Positions 40,806 through 53,028 of a DNA stretch of 64,000 bases are shown here, piece by piece. Position numbers and translations under genes: made by a program. The notes beneath the pieces were generated by a model. That model had not been told where the DNA came from and did no database searches. It was given only the letters and a program-made list of their open reading frames with translations. The stretch covers positions 45,364 to 109,363 of the forward strand of contig CAITDI010000051.1 in NCBI GenBank assembly GCA_903891095.1, written 5' to 3'. The number at the start of each line of letters is the position of its first letter. Position 1 is the stretch's first letter. This DNA comes from an uncultured bacterium (GTDB taxonomy: Bacteria; Planctomycetota; Phycisphaerae; Phycisphaerales; SM1A02).

Positions 40806-43439
40806 ATGAGCGAAACCACCCAGGTCAAAGATCCCGCGAAGGACGCCGCCGCGCTCCCCGCCGACGCCGCGAACTACACCTCCGATTCGATCCAGGTGCT
40901 CGAGGGCCTCGAGGCGATCCGCAAGCGCCCCGGCATGTACGTCGGCGGCACGGGCCTCAACGCACTGCATCACCTCGTGTACGAGTGCGTCGACAACGCG
41001 ATCGACGAGGTCATGGCTGGCTACGCGACGACCGTCACCGTGCGCATCGGCGTCGATGGCTCCTGCACCGTGATCGACGACGGCCGCGGCATGCCCGTCG
41101 ACCCGATGAAGCACGACAACCCGACCATCAACGGCCGCCCCGCGGTCGAGGTGATCCTGACCGAGGTGCACGCCGGCGGAAAGTTCGGCGACAACGCGTA
41201 CAAGGTCTCGGGCGGCCTGCACGGCGTCGGCATCAAGTGCGTCAACGCGCTCAGCGAGTGGACCGAGGTCGAGGTCTACAAGCAGGAGAAGACCTATCAC
41301 ATCGGCTTCTCGCGCGGCGACGTGACCAAGAAGCTCCACGTCGTCGAGACGCTCGAGAAGTCGGCCGCGACGGAGAAGCGCACGGGCACGCGCATCTCGT
41401 TCCTGCCCGATCCGCAGATCTTTCCCGACACCGAATTCCGCTACGAAACGCTGGAAAATCGCCTGCGCGAGCTGGGGTTCCTCAACCCCGGCGTCAAGAT
41501 CCGCCTGATCGACGAGCGCGTCGACGCGAGCGGCCAGCGCCGCGACATCACCTTCCACAGCCCCGATGGCATCGGAGGCTACGTCGCGTGGCGCAACGAG
41601 CAGAAGACGATCCAGAGCCCGGTGATCTCGTTCTCCGCCGACGACGATGCGCAGTCGCTGCACGTCGACTTCGCGATGCAGTACGTGGATTCCAACGCAG
41701 AGCTCACGCTCGCGTTCGGCAACAACATCCCCAACCGCGACGGCGGCACGCACATCCAGGGCTTCAAGAGCGCGCTCACGCGCGTGGTCAACGGCTACGC
41801 GCGCAAGAACAACCTGCTCAAGGACCTCGTCCCGTCGGGCGACGACCTGCGCGAAGGCCTCGTGACCGTGGTGAGCGTCAAGCTCCCCAACCCGCAGTTC
41901 AACAACCAGACCAAGGAGAAGCTCCTCAACCCCGAGGTCGAGGGCTTCGTCTCCAACGCGCTCGGCGAGAAGCTCACCGCGTGGCTCGAGCAGCATCCGA
42001 AGGACGCGCGCGAGATCTGCATGCGCGCCGTGCTCGCGGCGCAGGCACGCGAGGCCGCGCGCAAGGCGCGCGAGCTCATCAAGCGCAAGGGCGCGCTCGA
42101 TTCGGGCGGCATGCCGCACAAGCTGAGCGACTGCTCGTCGGACGACGTCGAGAAGACCGAGCTCTTCATCGTCGAGGGTGACTCCGCAGGTGGATCCGCC
42201 AAGGGCGGCCGCGACCACGTGCACCAGGCGATCCTTCCGCTGCGCGGCAAGCTGCTCAACGTCGAGAAGGCGCGCCTCGACAAGGTGCTCGGCTTCGAGG
42301 AAATCCGCATCCTCATCCAGGCGCTGCAGTGCGGCATCGGCGAGGACTTCGACATCTCCAAGCTGCGCTACGGCCGCGTCATCATCATGACCGACGCCGA
42401 TGTCGACGGCTCGCACATCCGCACGCTGCTGCTCACGTTCCTGTTCCGGCAGATGCCCGAGCTCGTGCGCCAGGGCAAGATCTTCATCGCGCAGCCGCCG
42501 CTGTACCAGATCGTGCGCGGCAAGCAGGCGACGTACGTGCTCAACGACAAGCGCATGAACGAGAACCTCGTCGACCTCGCGCTCGCGCATGCGACCTTCG
42601 CGGTGCGCAACGCCGAGACCGGCGAGATCGAGCAGCGCATCCAGGGCGACGAGATCCGCCGCATGGTGCGCGCGCTCGAGCGGCTCGAGGAGCTCGTCAC
42701 CGTGTCGCAGCGCCGCGGCATTCCGTTCACCAAGCTGCTCGCGATGCGCGCGCACGACCCGAGCGGCAAGTCGCATCTGCCCACGTGGCACCTTGCGTGG
42801 GCCGAGGGCGACCTGCTGTTCTTTGCCGAGGACGACGCGCGCGCCGCGGTCGCGAAGCACGACCTCGTGCTCGACGACCTGGTCACGCCCGACTCGAAGG
42901 TCGACCGCCGCCGCGTGGCGAGCCTGCGCGAGCTGCATGAGAACCGCGAGATCGAGCGCATCATCGGCCAGCTCGGCCAGTGGCACATCGCCATCTCCGA
43001 CTGGGACCGCGTGCAGGTCGAGACCGTCACCGGCGAGAAGGAACCGACGCGCTACGCGTGGCTCATCGACGGCGGAAAGACCGCGAAACCCGCGGAAAAC
43101 GGCGCATCCGACGACGGCGAAGAGAAGTCGTCCAGCAGCGGCAAGAAGCGCGACAGCGGCATCATCGAGGCGGCCAGCGTGCCGTCGATCGTGCGCGGCC
43201 TGCTCGAAGTCGGCCGCCGCGGCATCGAGGTCAAGCGCTTCAAGGGCCTGGGCGAGATGGAGCCCGAGCAGCTGTGGGAGACCACGATGGACCAGTCGCG
43301 CCGCACGCTCGTGCGCGTGACGCTCGAGAGCGCGAGCGAGGCCGACGCGCTGTTCACCGTGCTGATGGGCGAGGACGTCGAGCGACGCCGCGCGTACATC
43401 GAGAAGCACGCGCTCGAGGTGAAGAACCTCGATGTGTGA
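40806..43439 (+). CDS. gyrB: GyrB, DNA gyrase subunit B
   Basis: 877-aa type IIA topoisomerase subunit that binds ATP and supplies the TOPRIM domain for DNA supercoiling with GyrA. GHKL motifs: VYECVDNAIDE, DDGRGMPVD and SGGLHGVGIKCVNALS. TOPRIM blocks: IVEGDSAGGSAK and TDADVDGSHIRTLLLTF, plus PLRGKLLNVEKARLDKVL. An E. coli-type insertion occurs between TOPRIM and the C-terminal domain, and a low-complexity EEKSSSSGKK segment near the end. C-terminal KRFKGLGEMEPEQLWETTMD is diagnostic. ParE is possible in principle but the insertion and C-terminus favour GyrB. Confidence 0.95.
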   Translation: MSETTQVKDPAKDAAALPADAANYTSDSIQVLEGLEAIRKRPGMYVGGTGLNALHHLVYECVDNAIDEVMAGYATTVTVRIGVDGSCTVIDDGRGMPVDPMKHDNPTINGRPAVEVILTEVHAGGKFGDNAYKVSGGLHGVGIKCVNALSEWTEVEVYKQEKTYHIGFSRGDVTKKLHVVETLEKSAATEKRTGTRISFLPDPQIFPDTEFRYETLENRLRELGFLNPGVKIRLIDERVDASGQRRDITFHSPDGIGGYVAWRNEQKTIQSPVISFSADDDAQSLHVDFAMQYVDSNAELTLAFGNNIPNRDGGTHIQGFKSALTRVVNGYARKNNLLKDLVPSGDDLREGLVTVVSVKLPNPQFNNQTKEKLLNPEVEGFVSNALGEKLTAWLEQHPKDAREICMRAVLAAQAREAARKARELIKRKGALDSGGMPHKLSDCSSDDVEKTELFIVEGDSAGGSAKGGRDHVHQAILPLRGKLLNVEKARLDKVLGFEEIRILIQALQCGIGEDFDISKLRYGRVIIMTDADVDGSHIRTLLLTFLFRQMPELVRQGKIFIAQPPLYQIVRGKQATYVLNDKRMNENLVDLALAHATFAVRNAETGEIEQRIQGDEIRRMVRALERLEELVTVSQRRGIPFTKLLAMRAHDPSGKSHLPTWHLAWAEGDLLFFAEDDARAAVAKHDLVLDDLVTPDSKVDRRRVASLRELHENREIERIIGQLGQWHIAISDWDRVQVETVTGEKEPTRYAWLIDGGKTAKPAENGASDDGEEKSSSSGKKRDSGIIEAASVPSIVRGLLEVGRRGIEVKRFKGLGEMEPEQLWETTMDQSRRTLVRVTLESASEADALFTVLMGEDVERRRAYIEKHALEVKNLDV

Positions 43440-43455
43440 GTGGCGAGCGGCCGGT

Positions 43456-43493
43456 CGTGAATGCCAACATCAACCGTGAATGCCCACAACAAC
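43456..43493. repeat. 19-bp tandem duplication downstream of gyrB
   Basis: CGTGAATGCCAACATCAAC (43456-43474) followed by CGTGAATGCCCACAACAAC (43475-43493), two mismatches; a third partial copy, CGTGAATGCC, starts at 43494 and runs into the hairpin pair. Confidence 0.85.
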
Positions 43494-43496
43494 CGT

Positions 43497-43596
43497 GAAT
43501 GCCCGCAGGCGTGAGCCTGCGGAACGGGTTGTGTCGCAGTTCACACGGATCGACTCCCACGTCCAGCGTGCCGCAGGCTTCCGCCTGCGGGCATTC
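43497..43596. repeat. REP-like paired hairpin element, 26-bp inverted termini
   Basis: 100-bp element bounded by near-perfect 26-bp inverted repeats (43497-43522 and 43571-43596, two mismatches), starting GAATGC and ending GCATTC. Each arm folds on its own into an 8-bp hairpin CCGCAGGC/GCCTGCGG, with loops GTGA and TTCC. The layout resembles a BIME-type REP pair. No open frame within it. Confidence 0.75.
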
Positions 43597-43600
43597 GTGC

Positions 43601-43640
43601 AAAAACACGCAGGCCCCGCGCGTCGCGCGGGGCCTGTGTG
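43601..43640 (-). terminator. Intrinsic terminator of the TlpA-like gene
   Basis: 12-bp perfect stem AGGCCCCGCGCG/CGCGCGGGGCCT (43611-43622 with 43624-43635), extended by five more pairs. AAAAA lies on the left side (43601-43605), which is a T-run on the minus strand, so it terminates the gene ending at 43675. It may also stop gyrB transcripts. Confidence 0.85.
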
Positions 43641-43674
43641 ATTCAATCAGTCGCCGGCTTCTTCGCCGCGCGAA

Positions 43675-45003
43675 TCAGCCCTTCTTGGCAGCGCCCCGTA
43701 CTTCGGCCTTGGCAAGCAGCTCGTCGATCGTCTTGCGGATCTCGTCTTCGTTCGACGGATGCATGCCGACCTTGTAGACCTTGCCGTCCTGGTCGAGGAT
43801 CGCGACGAACGGAATGCCGCGGATGCCGAAGTCGGGGTTGAACACGTCCTCCTCGGTCAGCGCGACGGTCCAGGTCACGCCCATGTCCTTCATGAACGCG
43901 AGGAGCTCGGTCTTCTCCTTCGCGGTGTCGCCTTCGCACTGCACGCGATCGCGCTTCTGGTGCGCGACCATGCCCTGGATGCTGGTGATGCCGATGATCT
44001 CGACCTTGTCGGCCGGGTAGTTCTTCCGCATCTCCGCGACCTTGGGGAAGCTGCCGACGCACGGCCCGCACCACGTGGCCCAGAAGTCGAGCACGACGAC
44101 CTTGCCCTTGAGCTCGGAGATGTCCTTCCACGGCGTGCTGCCGTCGGCGTGCTTGACCCAGTCGTAGTGCATCGACGGGACGGGGTAGCCCACGAGCTCG
44201 CCGCGCGCGGCGGCGCCGTTGAGCACCTTCGCGACGCGCTCGAGCATCTTCCTCTCGCGCGGATCGGTCGCGGTCTTGAGCTTGGCATCGACGCCTGCGA
44301 GCACCACGGCGCGCACGGCGGTGGCCTTCTCCTTGCTGAGCGCCTTGTTGGCGATCTTGAGGTAGCCCTCGCCGCTCGCGATGACCGCGGTCGGCGCATC
44401 GGGCGTGAAGCGCGTGGCGAGCTTCTCGATCAGCGCGGCGCGCTTGGCGAGTTCTTCCGCGGGCGCGTCGGCGAGCATCTGGAACACCATGCCGCCTTCT
44501 TCGGTGGCGATGCCATCGATGAACGCAGGGTGGTCGAGCAGCGCAACGGTCGAGGTCGAGCCGCCCTCGCGGTCGGCGAGCATCGCGCTCTGCACGGCGG
44601 CCTTGAAGCCCTCGACGGTCGGCTGCTTGGCCTTGTCGGCGAGGATCTTCTGCATCGCGCCGCGCGCCTTGGGCGACATCTGCACGAGCTGCTCGATCGC
44701 GGCCATCTGCTCGGGGCTGAGCTTGGCGAGATCGAGATCGGCGATCGCCGCATCGGCCTGCGCCGCGACGTCTTCCTGGATCTTCTTCATCTCGGCTTCG
44801 GTGGGGTTCTCGAGCTTGCCGTACTTCTCCTGCAGCGCGGTGAAGAGCTTCTCGACGCGCTGCTGCAGTTCTTCGGGAGTCGGCGACTTCGCGGCGGGCG
44901 CGGTCTGCGCGCTCTTGGCGGCGGGCGCCTGCGGTGCGGCCGCGGGCTTGGGATCATCGGCGACGAGGGCGAGTACGAGCGGAAGTACGGTCAATGCGAG
45001 CAT
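43675..45003 (-). CDS. TlpA-like exported thioredoxin-family protein
   Basis: 442 aa. Short signal peptide (MLALTVLPLVLALVA), Ala/Pro-rich linker, a long helical N-terminal domain (about residues 40-250), then a thioredoxin fold with FWATWCGPCVGSFPKVAEM (C312/C315) and the cis-Pro region GIRGIPFVAILDQDGKV. Such periplasmic TlpA/ResA-type proteins reduce disulphides, for example during cytochrome c maturation; specific target unknown. A long unique N-terminal domain makes it a fusion relative to ordinary TlpA. A terminator follows (43601-43640). Confidence 0.85.
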   Translation of the reverse strand: MLALTVLPLVLALVADDPKPAAAPQAPAAKSAQTAPAAKSPTPEELQQRVEKLFTALQEKYGKLENPTEAEMKKIQEDVAAQADAAIADLDLAKLSPEQMAAIEQLVQMSPKARGAMQKILADKAKQPTVEGFKAAVQSAMLADREGGSTSTVALLDHPAFIDGIATEEGGMVFQMLADAPAEELAKRAALIEKLATRFTPDAPTAVIASGEGYLKIANKALSKEKATAVRAVVLAGVDAKLKTATDPRERKMLERVAKVLNGAAARGELVGYPVPSMHYDWVKHADGSTPWKDISELKGKVVVLDFWATWCGPCVGSFPKVAEMRKNYPADKVEIIGITSIQGMVAHQKRDRVQCEGDTAKEKTELLAFMKDMGVTWTVALTEEDVFNPDFGIRGIPFVAILDQDGKVYKVGMHPSNEDEIRKTIDELLAKAEVRGAAKKG

Positions 45004-45080
45004 GGGAATCTCCTGTGCGCCGCACGGTATCCGCGATTTCGCGAGTGCGAACGATGAACTGCGAAGAAATCAGCGGCCGG

Positions 45081-45158
45081 GTTGAGCAGTTGGGTTCAGC
45101 ACTTGAGTTCAGCACGTGAGTTCAACACGTGAGTTCAGCACTTGGGCTCAACCATCGA
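45081..45158. repeat. 13-bp tandem repeat, five to six units
   Basis: 13-bp units: GTTGAGCAGTTGG, GTTCAGCACTTGA, GTTCAGCACGTGA, GTTCAACACGTGA, GTTCAGCACTTGG, and a weaker GCTCAACCATCGA overlapping the end of queC (the queC stop is at 45148-45150). The block lies between queC and the TlpA-like gene on the minus strand. Confidence 0.88.
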
Positions 45159-45819
45159 CCGCGCCAGCCTCGGCGAACCCGCGGCGACGCAGGCTGCACG
45201 CATCGCACCGACCGCACGGCCCGCCCGCGGGCGTCGGGTCGTAGCACGAGATCGTGCGCGCGACGGGCACGCCGAGCTCGAGCGCGAGCTTGACGATGCC
45301 GGCCTTCGACAGTTCCTGCAGCGGCGTGTGGATCTTGAGCCGCGCGCCTTCCTCGGTGGCCGCCGCGGTCGCGAGGTTCGCGAGCCGCTCGAATGCCGCG
45401 ATGAACTCGGGCCGGCAGTCGGGGTAGCCCGAGTAGTCGATGGCGTTCACGCCGATCGCGATGTCGCTCGAGCCGATCGTCTCGGCGTAGGCGAGCGCGA
45501 ACGAGAGGAAGATCGTGTTGCGCGCGGGCACGTAGGTGATCGGCACGCCGTGCGCGATCGACGAGTCGTCGCGGTCCTTGGGCACGGCGATGTCGGCGGT
45601 GAGCGCGCTGCCGCCGAACGCGCGCAGGTCGATCTCGGCGACCTTGTGCTCGACGGCGCCGAGCGACTTGGCGAGCTCGGCCGCGCGCGTGAGCTCGACG
45701 CCGTGGCGCTGGCCGTAGGAAAAGCTCAGCGCGTGGCAGGCGTAGCCCTCGCGGCGCATCCATGCGAGCACGGTCGCGCTGTCGAGGCCGCCGGAGAGAA
45801 GGACAACTGCGCGTTTCAT
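45148..45819 (-). CDS. queC: QueC, 7-cyano-7-deazaguanine synthase
   Basis: 223-aa enzyme converting carboxy-deazaguanine to preQ0 with ATP and ammonia, for queuosine or deazaguanine-modified nucleic acids. PP-loop SGGLDSATVL at the N-terminus; FSYGQRHGVEL and VPARNTIFLSFALAYAE are typical; the zinc-binding cysteines are ISCYDPTPAGGPCGRCDACSLRRRGF at the end. queD, queE and queF are not in the window. The last codons overlap the 13-bp repeat array. Confidence 0.95.
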   Translation of the reverse strand: MKRAVVLLSGGLDSATVLAWMRREGYACHALSFSYGQRHGVELTRAAELAKSLGAVEHKVAEIDLRAFGGSALTADIAVPKDRDDSSIAHGVPITYVPARNTIFLSFALAYAETIGSSDIAIGVNAIDYSGYPDCRPEFIAAFERLANLATAAATEEGARLKIHTPLQELSKAGIVKLALELGVPVARTISCYDPTPAGGPCGRCDACSLRRRGFAEAGAVDG

Positions 45820-45847
45820 ACGGGAAATCCAGCGGTTTCAGCGCGGG

Positions 45848-46777
45848 TCAGACCGGGCTCGGCACGCTCTCGAGCAGGCGCTGCATGATGCGGCGCGTGG
45901 TGAGCGTGTCGCCCTGGTGCATGTAGGTGCGGCTGATCACGCGGTGCGCGCACACGGGCAGCACGTTCGACACGATGTCGTCGGGCACGCAGTAGTCGCG
46001 GCCGGCGACGAACGCCGTCGCGCGCGCGGCCGCCGCGAGCGCGAGCGCGCCGCGCGGCGAGATGCCGACCTGCAGGTCCTCGCTGTTTCGCGTGGCGGTC
46101 GCGATCGCGATGATGTAGTCGACGAGTCCCTGGTCCATGCGCACGGCGTCGGCCTTGCGCTGGAGCTCGAGCACTTCCTCGGCGCCCATCGCGGGCTTGA
46201 GCTCGGGCAGCGTCGAGCGCGCGGGCTGCTTGAGCAGGATGCGCGCCTCGTCGTCGGGCGACGGATAGCCGAGCGAAAGCCGCATGAGGAAGCGGTCGAG
46301 CTGGTTCTCCGGCAGGAAGTACGTGCCCTCGAACTCGTAGGGATTCTGCGTCGCCACCACGAGGAAAGGCTGCGGCAGGTGATAGACGTGGCCTTCGGCC
46401 GAGACCGTGCCGTCGCTCATCGCCTCGAGCATGGCCGACTGCGTGCGCGGCGTGGTGCGGTTGATCTCGTCCGCGAGCACGACGTTCGCGAAGATCGGTC
46501 CCTGGCGGAACTCGAATGTGCCCGCGTCCTGGCGATAGATGCTGGTGCCCGTCACGTCGGACGGCAGCAGGTCGGGCGTGCACTGGATGCGCGTGAAACT
46601 GCAGCGAATCGAACGCGCGAGCGCGTTGGCAAGCACGGTCTTGCCGACGCCCGGCACGTCCTCGATGAGCACATGTCCGCGCGCGAGCAGACAGACGATC
46701 AGGCGGTCGACCGCCTGGACGTTCCCCATGTACACGGAGACGATGTTCGATCGGAGTGCCTCGATCCTGTCCTGCAT
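45848..46777 (-). CDS. MoxR family AAA+ ATPase
   Basis: 309-aa chaperone-like ATPase. Walker A EDVPGVGKTVLANALARS, Walker B VLADEINRTTPRTQSAMLEAM, sensor-1 FLVVATQNPYEFEGTYFLPENQLDRFLMRLSLGYP, and a C-terminal lid. MoxR proteins usually act with a von Willebrand A-domain or DUF58 protein, but no such partner is adjacent here. It ends 28 bp before queC; the upstream gene is divergent with only 32 bp between. Confidence 0.92.
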   Translation of the reverse strand: MQDRIEALRSNIVSVYMGNVQAVDRLIVCLLARGHVLIEDVPGVGKTVLANALARSIRCSFTRIQCTPDLLPSDVTGTSIYRQDAGTFEFRQGPIFANVVLADEINRTTPRTQSAMLEAMSDGTVSAEGHVYHLPQPFLVVATQNPYEFEGTYFLPENQLDRFLMRLSLGYPSPDDEARILLKQPARSTLPELKPAMGAEEVLELQRKADAVRMDQGLVDYIIAIATATRNSEDLQVGISPRGALALAAAARATAFVAGRDYCVPDDIVSNVLPVCAHRVISRTYMHQGDTLTTRRIMQRLLESVPSPV

Positions 46778-46809
46778 TCGGGCGAGTGTAACGGCTTGCC
46801 TTCGCGTCG

Positions 46810-47673
46810 ATGGCGCGACACACTACGACGATGGAGAGCCCGATCATCCGCAAGACGCTGCTGTGCGCGAAGTGCGGCTACGACCTCGAGGGTCTCCCCG
46901 CGCGGGGCAACTGCCCCGAGTGCGGCACGCAGATCGTCGAATCGCTGGCGGCGCGGCTCGATCCCGAAGCCGAGCGGTTTGCGGAGCAGCTCGCCGGCCG
47001 GGCCGGCGCGCGCGCCGACCACATGCGCCTCGCGTGGGCGCTCTTCCTCGCGAGCCTGGGCGAGCTCCTCGGCTGCGCGATCGTGGTGGCGCCCGCGCTC
47101 TCGTTCGCGGCGACCTGGACGCGCATTCCTGCATGGCTCGCACCTGGTCTTGACGGAATCCGCGCGGTTGCGCCGTATGTCGCGCTCGTCGGCGCGGCGA
47201 TCGGCTGCGTGGCGACGCTCGGCGTCCTGCCCTGGCGGCGCGATCGCGATGTGGTCCGCGCCCGCATCCTCGGCGGCGGCGGGTTTGCGCTGTGGACGGT
47301 CGCGGCACTCATGGCGCCCTCGCCGATCGTCGCGGCCAGCGCGCTGCTGCCCGCGAGCATGGCGATCATCGGCCTCGCGCCGATCCTTCGCGCGCTCGCC
47401 CCCAACTCGCGGCACTACCGAACGGCTCGGCACGCGACCCAGACCACGCGCGACCTGCTCTTTGCGGCGGCGCTGGCGGGGATCGCGGGGTTCGTCGCCC
47501 AGATCCTCGCCCTCCAGAAGGAAGCCGACCTCGCCCCCTACTTCGCCGTCGCGGCGGGCGCGAGCGCGATGCTGTTCGTCGTCGGGATCGCCTACCGGGC
47601 GGTCAACGCGCTGTGGATCCTGCGCGCGATCCGTCGGCCCGCGCCGACGGTTGCCGAGGTTCTGGATCGTTAA
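46810..47673 (+). CDS. Zinc-ribbon multi-pass membrane protein
   Basis: 287 aa. The N-terminus carries a zinc ribbon, CAKCGYDLEGLPARGNCPECG, of the kind found on many Phycisphaerae membrane proteins. It is followed by about six hydrophobic segments in three pairs. Function unknown. ATG 46831 (MESPIIRK) is an alternative start; the seven extra residues from ATG 46810 are MARHTTT. A 21-bp tandem repeat begins right after its stop codon. Confidence 0.75.
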   Translation: MARHTTTMESPIIRKTLLCAKCGYDLEGLPARGNCPECGTQIVESLAARLDPEAERFAEQLAGRAGARADHMRLAWALFLASLGELLGCAIVVAPALSFAATWTRIPAWLAPGLDGIRAVAPYVALVGAAIGCVATLGVLPWRRDRDVVRARILGGGGFALWTVAALMAPSPIVAASALLPASMAIIGLAPILRALAPNSRHYRTARHATQTTRDLLFAAALAGIAGFVAQILALQKEADLAPYFAVAAGASAMLFVVGIAYRAVNALWILRAIRRPAPTVAEVLDR

Positions 47674-47736
47674 AGGCGCGGCCTGGATGGCCATGGGCGC
47701 GGCGCGGATCATCACGGGCGCGGCGCGGCACTCGAG
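47674..47736. repeat. 21-bp tandem repeat, about three units
   Basis: Units at 47674-47694, 47695-47715 and 47716-47736; units 2 and 3 share GGGCGCGGCGCGG, the first copy is more diverged (AGGCGCGGCCTGG). In one frame they encode GAA-W/R-x-x, but there is no matching gene. Confidence 0.65.
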
Positions 47737-49722
<1,986 letters not shown>

Positions 49723-49797
49723 GCCCGTCCGCTCGTCGCCCGTCCACGCATCGCTCCGAACACTTCACCAAACCTTCCTCCTCACGAGATTCCAACC

Positions 49798-50088
49798 ATG
49801 TCCGTCCGTCCTCTCGAAGACCGCATTCTCATCAAGCCCACCGAGCCCGAGACCAAGACCGCGAGCGGTCTCTTCCTGCCTGAGAGCGCCAAGGAGCGCC
49901 CGATGCAGGGCACCGTCGTCGCCACTGGCCCGGGCCTCCTCCTCGACAACGGCGAGCGCGCTCCCGTGTCGGTCAAGAAGGGCGACACCGTCGTGTTCGG
50001 CAAGTACGCCGGCACCGAGATCGAGATCAAGAACACCACCCACGTGATCATGCGCGAGAGCGAACTGCTCGGCGTCATGGGCAAGTGA
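49798..50088 (+). CDS. groES: GroES co-chaperonin
   Basis: 96-aa 10-kDa cochaperonin. RPLEDRILIKPTEPETKTASGLFLPESAKERPMQGTVVATGPG and VKKGDTVVFGKYAGTEIEI are family hallmarks, including the mobile loop. It is flanked by groEL1 (75 bp upstream) and groEL2 (24 bp downstream), so it may serve both rings. Confidence 0.95.
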   Translation: MSVRPLEDRILIKPTEPETKTASGLFLPESAKERPMQGTVVATGPGLLLDNGERAPVSVKKGDTVVFGKYAGTEIEIKNTTHVIMRESELLGVMGK

Positions 50089-50112
50089 CGCGCAACCCGA
50101 AAGGCTACGAAC

Positions 50113-51726
<1,614 letters not shown>

Positions 51727-51747
51727 CGAGTTGAAGTGAGAACCCCA

Positions 51748-51777
51748 CGCCCGCACGCGGGAAACCGCGTGCGGGCG
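51748..51777 (+). terminator. Strong hairpin after groEL2
   Basis: Perfect 13-bp stem (51748-51760 with 51765-51777) closed by a GAAA tetraloop. No T-run follows (CTTGCC), so termination is less certain than for the others; it could also stabilise the 3' end or slow readthrough into dnaJ. Confidence 0.6.
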
Positions 51778-51794
51778 CTTGCCAGGCAGACAGA

Positions 51795-51818
51795 CAGCCC
51801 GACGGTCAGCCCGACGAA
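51795..51818. repeat. 12-bp tandem duplication upstream of dnaJ
   Basis: CAGCCCGACGGT (51795-51806) followed by CAGCCCGACGAA (51807-51818), preceded by GACAGACAGACA-like sequence. It lies about 10 nt before the dnaJ start codon. Confidence 0.7.
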
Positions 51819-51828
51819 CGGAACGCGC

Positions 51829-52962
51829 ATGCCGCAGACACGCTGTTACTACGAGATCCTGTCGGTGGAGAAGACGTCGTCGCAGGACGACATCAAGCGG
51901 TCCTATCGCCGGCTGGCGATGAAGTGGCATCCCGACCGCAATCCCGACAATCCCGACGCGGAGACGGAGTTCAAGGCGTGCGCGGAGGCGTACGAGGTGC
52001 TGTCGGATCCCGAGCGGCGCCAGCTCTACGACCGTCACGGTCACGCGGGTCTGCGGCAGAATCCCGTGCACGACTTCCGCACGCGCGACGTCAACGACAT
52101 CTTCTCGATGTTCAACGACATCTTTGGCCAGCAGGCCGGCGGGCGCGCGCAGCGTGGTTCGGCGCGCGGCTACGACCTCGAGACGGAGATCGAGATCGAG
52201 CTCGAGGAGGCCTACAAGGGCTGCGAGCGCGAGGTCGAGTTCAAGCGCCTCGACGTGTGCGAGCCGTGCAGCGGCTCGGGCGCCAAGCCGGGCTCCAAGC
52301 CCGCGCAGTGCCCGACGTGCGGCGGCCAGGGACAGGTCGCGCAGACGGGTTTCGGCGGGATGTTCCGCATGGTCACCACCTGCCCCGAGTGCCGCGGTCG
52401 ACGCAACATCATCAAGGACAAGTGCGACAAGTGCCGCGGTCAGGGTCGCGTCGCCACCAAGCGCAAGCTCGGCGTGCGCGTGCCTGCGGGCATCGAGGAT
52501 GGCCAGATCATCCGGCTCGCTGGCGAAGGCGAGCCGCCGCCGCCCGAGGTCAGCGCAGAGGGCAAGGGTCCTCGCGGAGATCTCCATGTGGTCGTGCGGG
52601 TGGCCGAGCACGAACGATTCGAGCGGCGCGGCACGGATCTCGTGACCGTGCAGCCGATGGCGTTCGCGCAGGCGGCGCTCGGCGCGAAGGTCAAGGTCAA
52701 GGGCATCGACGACAGCGAGCACGACCTCGAGATCCCCGCGGGCAGCCAGCACGGCGAGGTCGTCGTGATCGAGCGCGGCGGCATGACGCCGCTCCAGTCG
52801 AAGGAACGCGGCGACCTGCACGTCGTGCTGCAGCTGGTCGTGCCGAAGAAGCTCACCGACGACCAGCGCAAGCTGCTCGCGGAATACGCGCAGACGGAAA
52901 AGCTCGATGTGCACGGCGGCGAATCGAGCTTTTGGAAGAAGATCAACCCGTTCGGCGGCTGA
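51829..52962 (+). CDS. dnaJ: DnaJ (Hsp40) chaperone
   Basis: 377-aa class I Hsp40. The N-terminal J domain has the HPD motif (H34-P35-D36) in [10 protein letters not shown] Gly/Phe-rich segment is short. The zinc-finger region shows four CxxCxGxG-type repeats: [24 protein letters not shown] (partly degenerate) and CDKCRGQG. The C-terminal substrate-binding domain follows. ATG 51829 is chosen because the J domain starts there; an upstream in-frame ATG (51736) would add 31 non-homologous residues. grpE follows after 66 bp; no dnaK lies here. Confidence 0.93.
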   Translation: MPQTRCYYEILSVEKTSSQDDIKRSYRRLAMKWHPDRNPDNPDAETEFKACAEAYEVLSDPERRQLYDRHGHAGLRQNPVHDFRTRDVNDIFSMFNDIFGQQAGGRAQRGSARGYDLETEIEIELEEAYKGCEREVEFKRLDVCEPCSGSGAKPGSKPAQCPTCGGQGQVAQTGFGGMFRMVTTCPECRGRRNIIKDKCDKCRGQGRVATKRKLGVRVPAGIEDGQIIRLAGEGEPPPPEVSAEGKGPRGDLHVVVRVAEHERFERRGTDLVTVQPMAFAQAALGAKVKVKGIDDSEHDLEIPAGSQHGEVVVIERGGMTPLQSKERGDLHVVLQLVVPKKLTDDQRKLLAEYAQTEKLDVHGGESSFWKKINPFGG

Positions 52963-52988
52963 CGCGCGAACCACCCGACAGCCGCAAT

Positions 52989-53012
52989 CACGGAACCAGC
53001 CACGGAACCAGT
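52989..53012. repeat. 12-bp tandem duplication upstream of grpE
   Basis: CACGGAACCAGC (52989-53000) followed by CACGGAACCAGT (53001-53012), one mismatch; it ends 16 nt before the grpE start. Confidence 0.72.
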
Positions 53013-53028
53013 CTCGGACGAACACGTC

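Noticed and set aside
43497..43596. A MITE or insertion sequence
   Set aside because: Terminal inverted repeats are present, but there is no transposase, and no clear target-site duplication outside the 26-bp arms; the self-folding arms fit a REP-type element better.
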